Below are positions 6,892 to 14,572 of a DNA stretch of 41,154 nt, one piece after another. Origin of the DNA: DATFGK01 sp046712825 (lineage in GTDB: Bacteria > Actinomycetota > AC-67). A model generated the notes under the pieces. That model searched no databases. It was not told the DNA's origin and was given only the letters and a program-made list of their open reading frames with translations. The DNA lies in the NCBI GenBank assembly GCA_046712825.1, contig JBKKCR010000253.1:1-41154 (forward strand), read 5' to 3'. Numbering within the stretch: the stretch's first letter is position 1; every line of letters starts with the position of its first letter. Position numbers and translations under genes: made by a program.

Positions 6892-7737
6892 TTAGGGCGT
6901 CGGCACGAAGGCGAGGATGATCTCGCGCACCAGCTCGGCGGCGACCACGGTTGAGACGCCGCTCGCGTCGAGGGGCGGCGCAACCTCGACCAGATCCACC
7001 GCGACGATCTCCAGATCCGAAAGCGCGAGCACGGCCTCGCGCAGCTCCTTGTAGGTAGGACCGCCGGGTTCCGGCGTGCCGGTGCCCGGCAGGATCGACG
7101 GGTCGAGGACGTCGAGATCGATCGACAGATGGACGGGACGCCCGGCTATCTCGGCCCGCGCGACCGGCGGGATCGTGACGTCCGCCGTCCAGGCGAGCAG
7201 CATCCCGTCGGCGTCGGCGAACTCTTCGCGCGAGCCCGACCGGATGCCGAGCGCGATGGTCGGCCCTTCCTTGGCCATGTGACGCGTGCCGCACGCGTGC
7301 GACAGCTCGCTGCCGTCGTACGACGGCCGCATGTCGAGGTGCGCGTCGAAGACGACGTACGCGACCCCGTCTCGCACCCGCCGCGTTCCGGCCGTAGTTC
7401 CGATCGAGACGCTGTGGTCGCCGCCGAGCGAAACCACGAACCGGCCGGCGCGGAGGTGCATCTCGGTTGCCGTGGCGATGCGTTCCATGACCGCGGCGGC
7501 GTCGAGGCCTTCGAGCGGGAGGTCGCCCGCGTCCGCGTAAGCCAGGTCCTCGAGGTCGCGCTTCAGGCGGGGCGAGTACGTTTCGATCGACTGTGAGGCG
7601 GCACGGATCTCGTTCGGGGCGGCGCGAGCGCCCGCGCGATAGGACGTGCCCCCGTCGTACGGGATCCCCTGGATTACCGCGGCGGCCGGTTCGAGGTCGC
7701 GGGAAGCCCCGAGGTAGACGCCGGATGGATCGCTCAC
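6892..7737 (-). CDS. speB: Agmatinase (arginase/agmatinase family)
   Basis: A 281-residue ureohydrolase with the complete binuclear manganese site: GGDHS (H108), DAHLD (D131, H133, D135) and SIDLDVLDPS (D207, D209). It is read as agmatinase, hydrolysing agmatine to putrescine and urea, because the operon supplies agmatine through pdaD and uses putrescine through speE. Arginase or another guanidino hydrolase is the alternative. The GTG start overlaps the speE stop codon (GTGA). It is the last gene of the polyamine operon, ending just before the vapBC operator on the same strand. Confidence 0.87.
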   Translation of the reverse strand: MSDPSGVYLGASRDLEPAAAVIQGIPYDGGTSYRAGARAAPNEIRAASQSIETYSPRLKRDLEDLAYADAGDLPLEGLDAAAVMERIATATEMHLRAGRFVVSLGGDHSVSIGTTAGTRRVRDGVAYVVFDAHLDMRPSYDGSELSHACGTRHMAKEGPTIALGIRSGSREEFADADGMLLAWTADVTIPPVARAEIAGRPVHLSIDLDVLDPSILPGTGTPEPGGPTYKELREAVLALSDLEIVAVDLVEVAPPLDASGVSTVVAAELVREIILAFVPTP

Positions 7738-8600
7738 AGCGCGAACGGGTTGCGCGAGTCGCCTTCGAGGCTCTCGCGGATGATCCCTGGGAGACCGAAC
7801 GACCCGACATGAACCTCGGGCGTCCAGTAGCGGGCGGTGATCTTTCGCTCGGCGGCGCGGGCGCCGGCCGACTCTGCGTCGATGTCCAGCCGCTCACCGC
7901 AGAGCATGAAGCTCCAGACCACGCCGGGGTACGTCGTCACGTGCCCGAGGTACAGGCGCACGTCGGGGAACGCGGCTTTGGCGTTGCGGAACGCCATCCG
8001 CATCTCGTCCTGGAAGTAGACCGGCGACCCCACCTGCGCGACGTACACACCGCCGGGGTTCAAGCGCTCGAGGCAGCGGCGGTAGAACGGCGTCTCGAAC
8101 AGGACGATCCCCGGCCCGACGGGGTCCGACGAGTCGACGATGATCGCGTCGAACGGTTCGCCGTCCGCGTGCACGTAGGCGTTGCCGTCGTCGAACAGCA
8201 CGGTGGCCCGGGGGTCGTCCCACGCGTCGCCGCCGATCGACGGCATGTACTCGCGCGAGAGCGCGGAGACGCGGTCGTCGATCTCGACCATGACGGCATC
8301 GGTCACTGTGGGATGCTCGAGCACGCGGCGGATCGTTCCGCCGTCTCCCCCGCCGATCACGAGAACACGGCGCGGCTCGGGGTGCGCGAGCAACGGAACG
8401 TGCACGAGCATCTCGTGGTAGAGGAACTCGTCCCGCTCGCTGGTCTGAACCGCGCCGTCCAACACCAGCGTCCGACCGAACGTCGGATGCTCGTAGATGT
8501 CGATGTGCTGGAACGCCGAATCCTCGGCGTGGAGCAACTCGCCCTCATAGGCGAACTCCACGCCCGGAGCGGGCGTCTCGAAGAAGCGGCTCGGAGCCAC
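7734..8600 (-). CDS. speE: Spermidine synthase (polyamine aminopropyltransferase)
   Basis: A 288-residue enzyme that transfers the aminopropyl group of decarboxylated SAM to putrescine. The N-terminal beta domain (HIDIYEHPTFGRTLVLDGAVQTSERDEF would span it) is followed by the Rossmann domain with VLVIGGGDGGTIRRVL, VMVEIDDRV and the catalytic-loop region IIVDSSDPVGPG. Length suits the soluble bacterial enzyme. The GTG at 8600 is chosen because the protein then opens APSRFFETPAPGVEFAYEG and lies 20 nt after speD; the Shine-Dalgarno is weak. Longer in-frame starts fall inside speD. Confidence 0.92.
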   Translation of the reverse strand: MAPSRFFETPAPGVEFAYEGELLHAEDSAFQHIDIYEHPTFGRTLVLDGAVQTSERDEFLYHEMLVHVPLLAHPEPRRVLVIGGGDGGTIRRVLEHPTVTDAVMVEIDDRVSALSREYMPSIGGDAWDDPRATVLFDDGNAYVHADGEPFDAIIVDSSDPVGPGIVLFETPFYRRCLERLNPGGVYVAQVGSPVYFQDEMRMAFRNAKAAFPDVRLYLGHVTTYPGVVWSFMLCGERLDIDAESAGARAAERKITARYWTPEVHVGSFGLPGIIRESLEGDSRNPFAL

Positions 8601-8620
8601 GACGACCCTATCCGAAACGG

Positions 8621-8965
8621 TTATGCGGACAGGCCGCGCTTGACCTCGACGATCTGGATCCGGCCGGGCGAGAAGTACTTCTTGAGCGTCTCGATCCCGG
8701 CGTCGGCGTCCATATCCTTCGAGCACGTGAACAGGTCGACGGCCGCGTAGCCGTACTCCGGCCACGTGTGGATCGTCAGGTGCGACTCGGCGATGATCGC
8801 TACTCCCGAGCAAGCCCCGTTGGGGAACTCGACGATCTTCGTGTCGAGAAGCGTGCCTCCTGTTCGACGCACCGTTTCGTTCAGTGCCTCTTCGACCAGC
8901 GGCGGGTCATCCAGATTGGATGCTTCCCACAACTCGACGAGAAAGTGCCGCCCCAAAGCGTTCAT
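8621..8965 (-). CDS. speD: S-adenosylmethionine decarboxylase proenzyme
   Basis: A 114-residue class 1B AdoMet decarboxylase proenzyme, made as one chain that self-cleaves to create a pyruvoyl cofactor. The cleavage site is E60-S61 within IIAESHLTIHTWPEYGYAA; H66 and C81 are the expected processing and proton-transfer residues. It supplies decarboxylated SAM to the speE product encoded 20 nt downstream. The ATG is preceded by a strong purine-rich stretch GGAGGGGGTGAT. The gene begins 7 nt after the pdaD stop, so the two pyruvoyl enzymes are adjacent in the operon. Confidence 0.93.
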   Translation of the reverse strand: MNALGRHFLVELWEASNLDDPPLVEEALNETVRRTGGTLLDTKIVEFPNGACSGVAIIAESHLTIHTWPEYGYAAVDLFTCSKDMDADAGIETLKKYFSPGRIQIVEVKRGLSA

Positions 8966-8972
8966 CGTCCGA

Positions 8973-9431
8973 TCACCCCCTCCACAACACCGCGGCTGCT
9001 ACCGCGCTACCGATACGTTCGACGACGTGCTCGGCCGTGGCGAACACAAGCTCGTACGGCTCGAGTCCTCTTTTGCGCATGCCTTCTTCCACCATGCGCC
9101 CGACGCGATCCTCGATCTCTCCCGCGCTCCACGGGCCGTGCGCTTCCATGAGCACACCGCCTTTGGGGGTCACGCCGACGCCGATGCAAGCAGAGACGTG
9201 CTCACCCGGCGTTTCGGAGACCATCTTGGCGTAGACGGTGGGCGTGAGCGTGCCCGTCGGGATCTCGGGGAGCGGGGAGAGGGCGGCGCCCTCAGGAAAG
9301 ATGCTGGTGACGGCTATGAGGTTGAGGTGGCCGATGCCTGCTTTTAGGAGTGCGTTGTCGAACGCCGTAAGCTCGGAGTCGCCTTCAGCGGCTCCCCAGA
9401 CGAGGCAAACCTTCGTCGGGCGCTCGTACAA
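8973..9431 (-). CDS. pdaD: Pyruvoyl-dependent arginine decarboxylase
   Basis: A 152-residue proenzyme resembling archaeal PdaD: KVCLVWGAAEGDSELTAFDN, then GIGHLNLIAVTSIFPEG with the predicted self-cleavage at T42-S43, and a C-terminus with AEHVVERIGSAVAAAVLW. It converts arginine to agmatine and CO2, the first step of the pathway completed by the next three genes. This family is best known in archaea and chlamydiae and is less usual in actinobacteria, where PLP-type arginine decarboxylase would be the alternative. The start is uncertain. TTG at 9431 with AGGGGAG 4 nt upstream gives the expected length, while a GTG at 9485 has no ribosome site and would add 18 unlikely residues. Confidence 0.88.
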   Translation of the reverse strand: MYERPTKVCLVWGAAEGDSELTAFDNALLKAGIGHLNLIAVTSIFPEGAALSPLPEIPTGTLTPTVYAKMVSETPGEHVSACIGVGVTPKGGVLMEAHGPWSAGEIEDRVGRMVEEGMRKRGLEPYELVFATAEHVVERIGSAVAAAVLWRG

Positions 9432-9453
9432 TCCACTCCCCTTTAACAACCAC

Positions 9454-9506
9454 CCCGCTAGGCGGGCCTCGACAGCACGCCGCACGGCCCGTCACGGAGC
9501 CGTGCG
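9454..9506 (-). promoter_or_regulatory. Two stem-loops in the pdaD leader
   Basis: In the transcript of the minus strand an 8-bp stem CGCACGGC/GCCGTGCG (9481-9488 with 9499-9506) is followed by a 5-bp stem CCCGC/GCGGG with a 3-nt loop (9454-9466), just upstream of the pdaD ribosome site. A UUGUU stretch follows the second stem, so it could act as a weak attenuator or sequester initiation. I do not recognise a known riboswitch class. The capA-like gene diverges from the same 188-bp region. Confidence 0.4.
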
Positions 9507-9559
9507 CACTGGACTTTGTACCCCCTAGGACCCCCCGACGCAAATACCTTTTCAAGCAA
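9458..9559 (-). CDS. Possible leader peptide (33 aa) ahead of pdaD
   Basis: A short open frame starts at TTG 9559, 8 nt after GGAGG (9568-9572), the best ribosome site in this leader. It encodes 33 residues with four arginines and stops at TAG 9458-9460, 27 nt before the pdaD start. The stop codon lies inside the small hairpin at 9454-9466, and the frame covers the larger hairpin at 9481-9506. This layout suits translation-coupled or arginine/polyamine-responsive control of the operon, but there is no homology support and the frame may be chance. Confidence 0.3.
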   Translation of the reverse strand: MLEKVFASGGPRGYKVQCARLRDGPCGVLSRPA

Positions 9560-9619
9560 AGGACGTTCCTCCTACTTCAGGCTCGATACGCTTGTTAGCA
9601 TCGCGGCGATCGGGACATC

Positions 9620-11128
9620 GTGAGCAGCAGAGTGCGCCAGATCCGTCTCCTTCGAGGCCTGCTCGCGTTCGCCCTGGCTGCATCCGTCGTGGCGCTTCCG
9701 GAGATCGACGCTTCGAATCCGCCGGCGACGACGCGAGCCGACCACGGTGCGGCCTCCGCCAATCCGATCGCGGCGACGCAAGCCATCGGGCGCCAGCCGC
9801 TGGCTTTCGTGGTCCATCCGACGCACGCGCCGCTCGACCTTTCCTGGAAAGACGCCTACGGGCTGGCAATAGGCTCGATCGATCGATGGCGGCCACTCGA
9901 CGGACGGAACGCGCGTCTCCGCCTGGTGCTCGGGCCCGCCGCTGCCGCCCGGCTCGCCGGGCTCTGGCTGCTCCTCGGAAAAGCGCCCTCGGGCTTCCAC
10001 GTAGCGGCGACCGAGGCGGAGGCCGCATCGGCCGTCGCCCTCGACCCGACCGCGCTCGGGCTGATCACCGGAGAGGGGCTGTCCCCCATGGTGCGGGCGG
10101 CTCGGCTCGGGGGTTTGGATCCCTTGCGAGCCCCGGCTCGATACCCGTTGGCCGTGCCGGGTGGCGGCGCTGCCCCGCCGGTGATCACGGCCATCGCGTT
10201 CGGCGACGTGCTGACCTCGCGGACCGTGGACCGGAAGATGGTCGCGGCGGGTGACTTCCGCTCGCCGTGGCGCTCCGTCGGGCAGGCGCTCGCCGCCGCG
10301 GATCTGGCGTTCGGCAACTTCGAAGGCACCATCGCTCAGGATGCGCAGCCCCGCCCCGGCGGCACGAGCTTCGTCTCGCGGGTCGGAGTCATCGAAGGCT
10401 TCACGTTCGCCGGGATCGACTTCCTATCGCTGGCCAACAACCACGTCGGAGACTTCGGCGCAGAGACCCTGATCGAGACCCGCAGGCTCATCCGAAAGGC
10501 GGGCATCGCCACCGCCGGCGCCGGCGCCGACGAGGCCGAGGCTCGCGAGCCGGCGATCTTGGAACGGCACGGCGTCCGGTTCGCCTTCGTGCCGTTCAAC
10601 GCGATCGTCGGCCCGCCGGTCGCGACCGCCGAGGACCCCGGCGCCATCTGGATCCACATGGCCCCCTGGAACCCATTCCGCCAGAGCGAGCTCGACAAGG
10701 TCGCCGCCACCGTGCGCGAAGCGAAGCAGAACGCGGACGTCGTCATCGTCTATCCGCACTGGGGGCAGGAATACACGGCGAAGCCGAACCCCGATCAGGT
10801 TCGGGTCGGGCACGCGCTGATCGACGCCGGAGCCGACATGGTGATCGCGACCCATCCTCACTGGGTCCAGGGCGCGGAGATCTACAAGGGCCGGCTGATC
10901 GCCTACAGCCTCGGGAACTTCGTCTTCGACCAGACGTGGTCGAAGGAGACGCAGCAGGGGGCGGCGCTCGAGCTCGTGTTCTGGGGTACCCGGCTCGTCG
11001 GGGCCTCGTTCGTCCCCGTGCTGATCGAGGACGCCCATCGGCCGCGGTTCCTGGACGACCGCGCCGGCGCGGAGATCTTGAACCGGATCTGGGGCGCCAG
11101 CGGCGAGCCGTATCGTCGAGGACTCTGA
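9620..11128 (+). CDS. CapA-like metallophosphatase with PstS-like N-terminal region
   Basis: A 502-residue exported protein: a basic N-terminus and hydrophobic segment (residues 8-27) form a signal or anchor. Residues about 60-180 (FVVHPTHAPLDLSWKDAY, IDRWRPLDG, DPTALGLI, YPLAVP) resemble the periplasmic-binding fold of PstS/phosphate-binding proteins, though compressed. Residues 190-490 are the CapA/PgsA metallophosphoesterase-like domain, with FGDVLTS, FGNFEGT, SLANNHVGDFG, VIVYPHWGQEY, ATHPHWVQG and YSLGNFVFDQ. CapA proteins take part in poly-gamma-glutamate or capsule assembly; no capB or capC gene is in the window, so the substrate is unknown. The GTG start has no convincing ribosome site. 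It diverges from the polyamine operon, and a histidine kinase gene follows 35 bp downstream. Confidence 0.8.
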   Translation: MSSRVRQIRLLRGLLAFALAASVVALPEIDASNPPATTRADHGAASANPIAATQAIGRQPLAFVVHPTHAPLDLSWKDAYGLAIGSIDRWRPLDGRNARLRLVLGPAAAARLAGLWLLLGKAPSGFHVAATEAEAASAVALDPTALGLITGEGLSPMVRAARLGGLDPLRAPARYPLAVPGGGAAPPVITAIAFGDVLTSRTVDRKMVAAGDFRSPWRSVGQALAAADLAFGNFEGTIAQDAQPRPGGTSFVSRVGVIEGFTFAGIDFLSLANNHVGDFGAETLIETRRLIRKAGIATAGAGADEAEAREPAILERHGVRFAFVPFNAIVGPPVATAEDPGAIWIHMAPWNPFRQSELDKVAATVREAKQNADVVIVYPHWGQEYTAKPNPDQVRVGHALIDAGADMVIATHPHWVQGAEIYKGRLIAYSLGNFVFDQTWSKETQQGAALELVFWGTRLVGASFVPVLIEDAHRPRFLDDRAGAEILNRIWGASGEPYRRGL

Positions 11129-11163
11129 CTAGTCCAAATCCCCCGCTCTACGTAGAACTCGCC

Positions 11164-12438
11164 ATGGACCGGGCACCTCGGTCGACGTTCAATGGTCGCG
11201 TGAACGGCACAGCCGCGCCGATAGAGCAGGCCCGACTCCTGCTCGAGCTGAGCCGTGAGGTCTCCGCGACGCTCGACCTCAAAGGCGTCCTCAACGGCAG
11301 CCTGGCAGCGCTCCGTCGCCTCATCCCGTTCGGCGGCGGCTCGATCCAACTCCTGCGCGATGGCGCGTTGATGCTCGTGGCCGGGGACCCGGAGCCCACA
11401 CCGGATGCGCTGCGGATGCGGATACCGCTCGGGCGTGGCGTCGGCGGACGGATCGTAGCGACCGGCGAGCCCATCTACGTCGCCGACATCGCCACCGATC
11501 CGCGGGTTCCTCCGGCTTCGCAGCGCGCGCTCAGCCCTGAGGTGCGCAGCTACTTCGGGATCCCACTGATCGCTCACGGAGAACCCACGGGCGTCATCCA
11601 GATCGACTCACCCGAGCCCGACGGGTTCCCGGCGGAGGCGCGGACGCTCGTGCTCGCCTTCGCTCCGACGATCGCCGCTGCCGTCCAAAACGCGGACCTC
11701 TACGCGCGGGAGCTGGACACCATCGAGAAGCTCCGGAGCGCCGAGCGGCTCCGCACCGACTTCATCGCGATGATCTCCCACGAGCTTCGGACCCCGCTTA
11801 CGACCCTCGCGGGGTTCTCCGAGCTCATGGCGAATCGCGCGGAGGCGCTTCATCCCGCGCTCGTCTCTGAATTCGGTCACCGCATGTGGCGCGCCAGCCG
11901 TTGGTTGTCCCGGATGATCGGCGACCTGCTCGATCTCGCTCAGCTGGAACAGGGCGTCCTCGCCCTCGACCTCGCGCCGACCGACGTGGCGGCGGTCGTG
12001 GCCGACGCCATAGCAGTCGAGGTGCGCGAGCCCCGCGTGATCCGATCTACGGTCGAGCCCTCGCTGCCGCCCGTCCTGGCCGACCGCGCGAGGTTCGGTC
12101 AGATCCTCGGCAATCTGCTGTCGAACGCGAGGAAGTTCTCGCCGCCGGGCTCCATGATCGAGATCGACTGTCGCCTTGAGCGAGATCGCGTCGCCGTATC
12201 CATAACGGACCAGGGGCGCGGGATCCCGTCCACAGAGTTCGACCACATCTTCGACGCCTTCGTTCAGGTCGACCCCGGGCCCACCCGGGAAGCCGGCGGA
12301 TTGGGAACGGGCCTCTACCTCACGAAGAAGTTGTGCGACCGGATGGGAGCCGGCATCGAGGTCGAAAGCACACCGGGGCTGGGAAGCCGGTTCACGATCC
12401 TGCTCCGTCCGGCCGGCCGCCTAGAAGTCGTCGTCTGA
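11164..12438 (+). CDS. GAF-domain sensor histidine kinase
   Basis: A 424-residue cytoplasmic kinase without membrane segments. A GAF domain spans about residues 20-180 (PLGRGVGGRIVATGEPIYV, SYFGIPLIAHGEPTGVIQI). The dimerisation/phosphoacceptor box FIAMISHELRTPL has H206, and the HATPase domain shows N-box NLLSNARKF, G1 DQGRGIP and G2 GGLGTGLYLTKKL. It would autophosphorylate in response to a small ligand or redox signal sensed by GAF. No response regulator gene is nearby, so it is an orphan kinase. The ATG at 11164 is the first good start after capA. Its 3' end overlaps the convergent glycosyltransferase gene by 18 bp. Confidence 0.9.
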   Translation: MDRAPRSTFNGRVNGTAAPIEQARLLLELSREVSATLDLKGVLNGSLAALRRLIPFGGGSIQLLRDGALMLVAGDPEPTPDALRMRIPLGRGVGGRIVATGEPIYVADIATDPRVPPASQRALSPEVRSYFGIPLIAHGEPTGVIQIDSPEPDGFPAEARTLVLAFAPTIAAAVQNADLYARELDTIEKLRSAERLRTDFIAMISHELRTPLTTLAGFSELMANRAEALHPALVSEFGHRMWRASRWLSRMIGDLLDLAQLEQGVLALDLAPTDVAAVVADAIAVEVREPRVIRSTVEPSLPPVLADRARFGQILGNLLSNARKFSPPGSMIEIDCRLERDRVAVSITDQGRGIPSTEFDHIFDAFVQVDPGPTREAGGLGTGLYLTKKLCDRMGAGIEVESTPGLGSRFTILLRPAGRLEVVV

Positions 12439-13479
12439 GTCAACGCGGCGTGCGGAAGCGGTAGCCGAGGTCAGCTTCACACCCACCTCCTTCGTCGGGC
12501 TGGAAGGTGTGCAGCTTCCGTGCCGGCGACCGAGGCTCGCACGTGAGGACGCCGCCCGCTTGAACGTCGACCCCGCGTAGCGGGTCCCGCCGAAGAGCAG
12601 CCGCGATCCAAGCGCGATCCACGACGTGACGCTCCGCTCTGCGAGCCACAGCGGCGCGGCGAGGGTTGCCCGGAATGGGAACACCGCGTTCCCTCGCGCC
12701 CTGCGCCGTCCAATCTCCGCGAGCGCGATCGAGGCGCCGGCCGCGGCCGCGGGAAGAGCCGGGGAGATCCGGGCGCCGAAGGCCGCGGCCGGTGCCAGCA
12801 CCAGCCAGAGGGCCATGCGAGGCGGTATGGCGAAATCGTCGTAGGCCTGGCGGACACGCTGCGACCAGAAGTGCCCTGCGTCGGGAGGGCGGCGCTCCAC
12901 GTAAAGGTCAAGGGGTGATGCGACGCGGCCGCCCGCGGCCTGGACGGTCCGGATCAGCTCCAGATTCTCGAAGAGCACGTCGCCGTCGTAGCCTCCAGTC
13001 GCGACAAGAACGGACCGCCGGACGCCGAGCGTGCCCGGGAAGTCGCGGCCCACCGCGCGGTTGAGCAACGAGCGTGCCGTGTCCCACGCTGCGTGCCACG
13101 GGACCGGCCGGAAGTAGTTCTGCGGCCGCACGAGCGCGGCGTCGCCGAGCAGATCGGTGATGCGCTGCAGCCCGTCCCGCTCGTATCGGACGTCGTCGTC
13201 GGCGATCACGATCTTCTCGTGTCGGGCCAGGATCACGCCCGTCAGCACGCCGGCGACCTTGCCGTTGCGGAGATGGAGCGCAGGATCCGGACGCACGTGG
13301 GTCACGTAGCGACTCCAAGCGATCCCATGGCGGTCGAAAGACTCGTCCGGGGAACCGTCGACCACGATCACCTCGTCGACGTTCGCGGCGAGCCAATGGA
13401 GGTAGCCGGTGAGGTCGGGGTGCTGCTCGGTGGCCCAGCGGAGCGGGAGGACGTAGGAGAGGGCGAGTGGCGCGCTCAC
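12421..13479 (-). CDS. Family 2-like glycosyltransferase
   Basis: A 352-residue GT-A fold enzyme. Visible are the nucleotide-sugar motif VIVVDGSPDES, the metal-binding triplet IVIADDDVRYE, and an acceptor-side region with GTLGVRRSVLVATGGYDGDVLFENLEL. Near residues 240-290 there are hydrophobic segments (MALWLVLAPAAAFGA and the following helix), so it is probably membrane-associated. The donor and acceptor cannot be told. The GTG at 13479 overlaps the stop of the upstream diiron-enzyme gene (GTGA), so the two are coupled and probably act on the same product. The long open frame further upstream is a shadow of that gene. Confidence 0.82.
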   Translation of the reverse strand: MSAPLALSYVLPLRWATEQHPDLTGYLHWLAANVDEVIVVDGSPDESFDRHGIAWSRYVTHVRPDPALHLRNGKVAGVLTGVILARHEKIVIADDDVRYERDGLQRITDLLGDAALVRPQNYFRPVPWHAAWDTARSLLNRAVGRDFPGTLGVRRSVLVATGGYDGDVLFENLELIRTVQAAGGRVASPLDLYVERRPPDAGHFWSQRVRQAYDDFAIPPRMALWLVLAPAAAFGARISPALPAAAAGASIALAEIGRRRARGNAVFPFRATLAAPLWLAERSVTSWIALGSRLLFGGTRYAGSTFKRAASSRASLGRRHGSCTPSSPTKEVGVKLTSATASARRVDSDDDF

Positions 13480-14471
13480 GCCGACAGTGCGAAGACCACC
13501 GGTTCGCGCAAGGACGTTTCTCCCGCCGTCCACGCCTCGATCAGGTTCTCGGCGAACCGGCCTTCGAGCGCGAGCAGCGCGGCCGCGCCGAAGAGGATGT
13601 CCTCTGCCACCTCGGGCTCTTGGTCGGCAAGTCCCCCGGCGAGATGATGCGCTGCCAGGACCTCGTGGGTGGCGTCGGCCTCGACATGCTCCTCGTAGAA
13701 ATGCAGCGCTTCGCGGCCGAAGCCCAGGCGGCGGAGACCTTCCGCGTACCGGCGATTCGGCTCCGTTGACGTCATTTCGAACCCGGCGAGATGGCCGACG
13801 ATCGCCCCGCGCCAGCGCCGGTGCAGGCCAAACATCGACATCACGTTCACCGTAGCCAGCGTCGGGCCGGGGATCACATCGAGATAGGCGCCGTAGTCGC
13901 TGTCGAGGCCGAGCGCGCGCATCGACGTGGCGAACAAAGACGAGTGCATCGCAGCCGTCTTGCCTTCGCCGTATTCCTCCGACTGGATCTCGATGAGCGC
14001 CGCCTTCGGCGCGCCCCACAGTCGCGGGATCGCCCAGGTGTGTGGGTCGGCTTCCTTCAACTGATAGGCGGAACGGTGGACCATGAATTCTCGGAATTGC
14101 TCGCGGGTTCCGTGATCGCGCAGATAGCTTGACAGCGAGGGGCTCCGGTCCGAGCGCACCAGATCGACGAGGCGCTGCTCGATCGATCCCTCCGGGTCCG
14201 GGACGACGACCGTCCGCCCGAGCTCCCGGGCGAACACACTCTCCATCCGAGCCCGCATCCGCAGCAGCGACGGATCCCATTCCCAGCCGTCGTCCACCCC
14301 GGGGAGGCCGCGGTAGTGCAGTTCGTAACAAAGGTAGAGCGCGAGCTGTAGATCATCGCCTCCGAGCGGGTCGTCGGCCGAGATGGGGACTTCGTCGATC
14401 GCTCCGGGCGCGTGGATCAGGGCGTCCAAAAGGTGCTCGCTGATGGGGCCTCGGGGCTGCGGCAGCTTCAC
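13476..14471 (-). CDS. Haem-oxygenase-like diiron (iron-containing redox) enzyme
   Basis: A 331-residue, all-helical protein of the Haem_oxygenas_2 / haem-oxygenase-like diiron oxidase superfamily. Candidate metal ligands sit in IEIQSEEYGEGKTAAMH (E165/E166, H176) and in HFYEEHVEADATHEVL (H262, D266, H269), with an earlier H132/E140 pair. Members use two irons and O2 for oxidations such as C-C or C-H cleavage and N-oxygenation. The GTG at 14471 is chosen because GAAGGAG lies 5 nt upstream. The gene begins behind a 10-bp inverted repeat and is coupled by GTGA overlap to a glycosyltransferase. A function in making a small glycosylated product is possible but unproven. Confidence 0.75.
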   Translation of the reverse strand: MKLPQPRGPISEHLLDALIHAPGAIDEVPISADDPLGGDDLQLALYLCYELHYRGLPGVDDGWEWDPSLLRMRARMESVFARELGRTVVVPDPEGSIEQRLVDLVRSDRSPSLSSYLRDHGTREQFREFMVHRSAYQLKEADPHTWAIPRLWGAPKAALIEIQSEEYGEGKTAAMHSSLFATSMRALGLDSDYGAYLDVIPGPTLATVNVMSMFGLHRRWRGAIVGHLAGFEMTSTEPNRRYAEGLRRLGFGREALHFYEEHVEADATHEVLAAHHLAGGLADQEPEVAEDILFGAAALLALEGRFAENLIEAWTAGETSLREPVVFALSA

Positions 14472-14483
14472 GGCAACTCCTTC

Positions 14484-14529
14484 CTCGTGGGCAGGCCGTG
14501 CATAAATGCCCACGAGCGTCATCTCTCAA
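14484..14529 (-). promoter_or_regulatory. Promoter with 10-bp inverted-repeat operator before the diiron enzyme gene
   Basis: Perfect 10-bp arms CTCGTGGGCA (14484-14493) and TGCCCACGAG (14507-14516) are separated by 13 bp. On the minus strand a -35-like TTGAGA (14524-14529) and a -10-like TTTATG (14501-14506) are 17 bp apart, which places the -10 between the two arms. A transcript starting about 7 nt below the -10 would contain only one arm. The repeat is therefore more likely a DNA operator for a dimeric repressor than an RNA hairpin. No regulator gene is adjacent. Confidence 0.5.
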
Positions 14530-14572
14530 ACGGGGTTCGAGCAAGCCCGGTCAGGGAAAATGACCGAGGCGG

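Noticed and set aside
9432..9619. A known riboswitch in the pdaD leader
   Set aside because: I could not match the stems to guanidine, SAM or other classes I know; only hairpins and a short frame are supported.
12421..14331. 636-codon minus-strand frame spanning the glycosyltransferase and upstream
   Set aside because: Only the part below 13479 looks like protein. The upstream part is an out-of-phase reading of the diiron-enzyme gene, and the GTGA overlap gives a better start.
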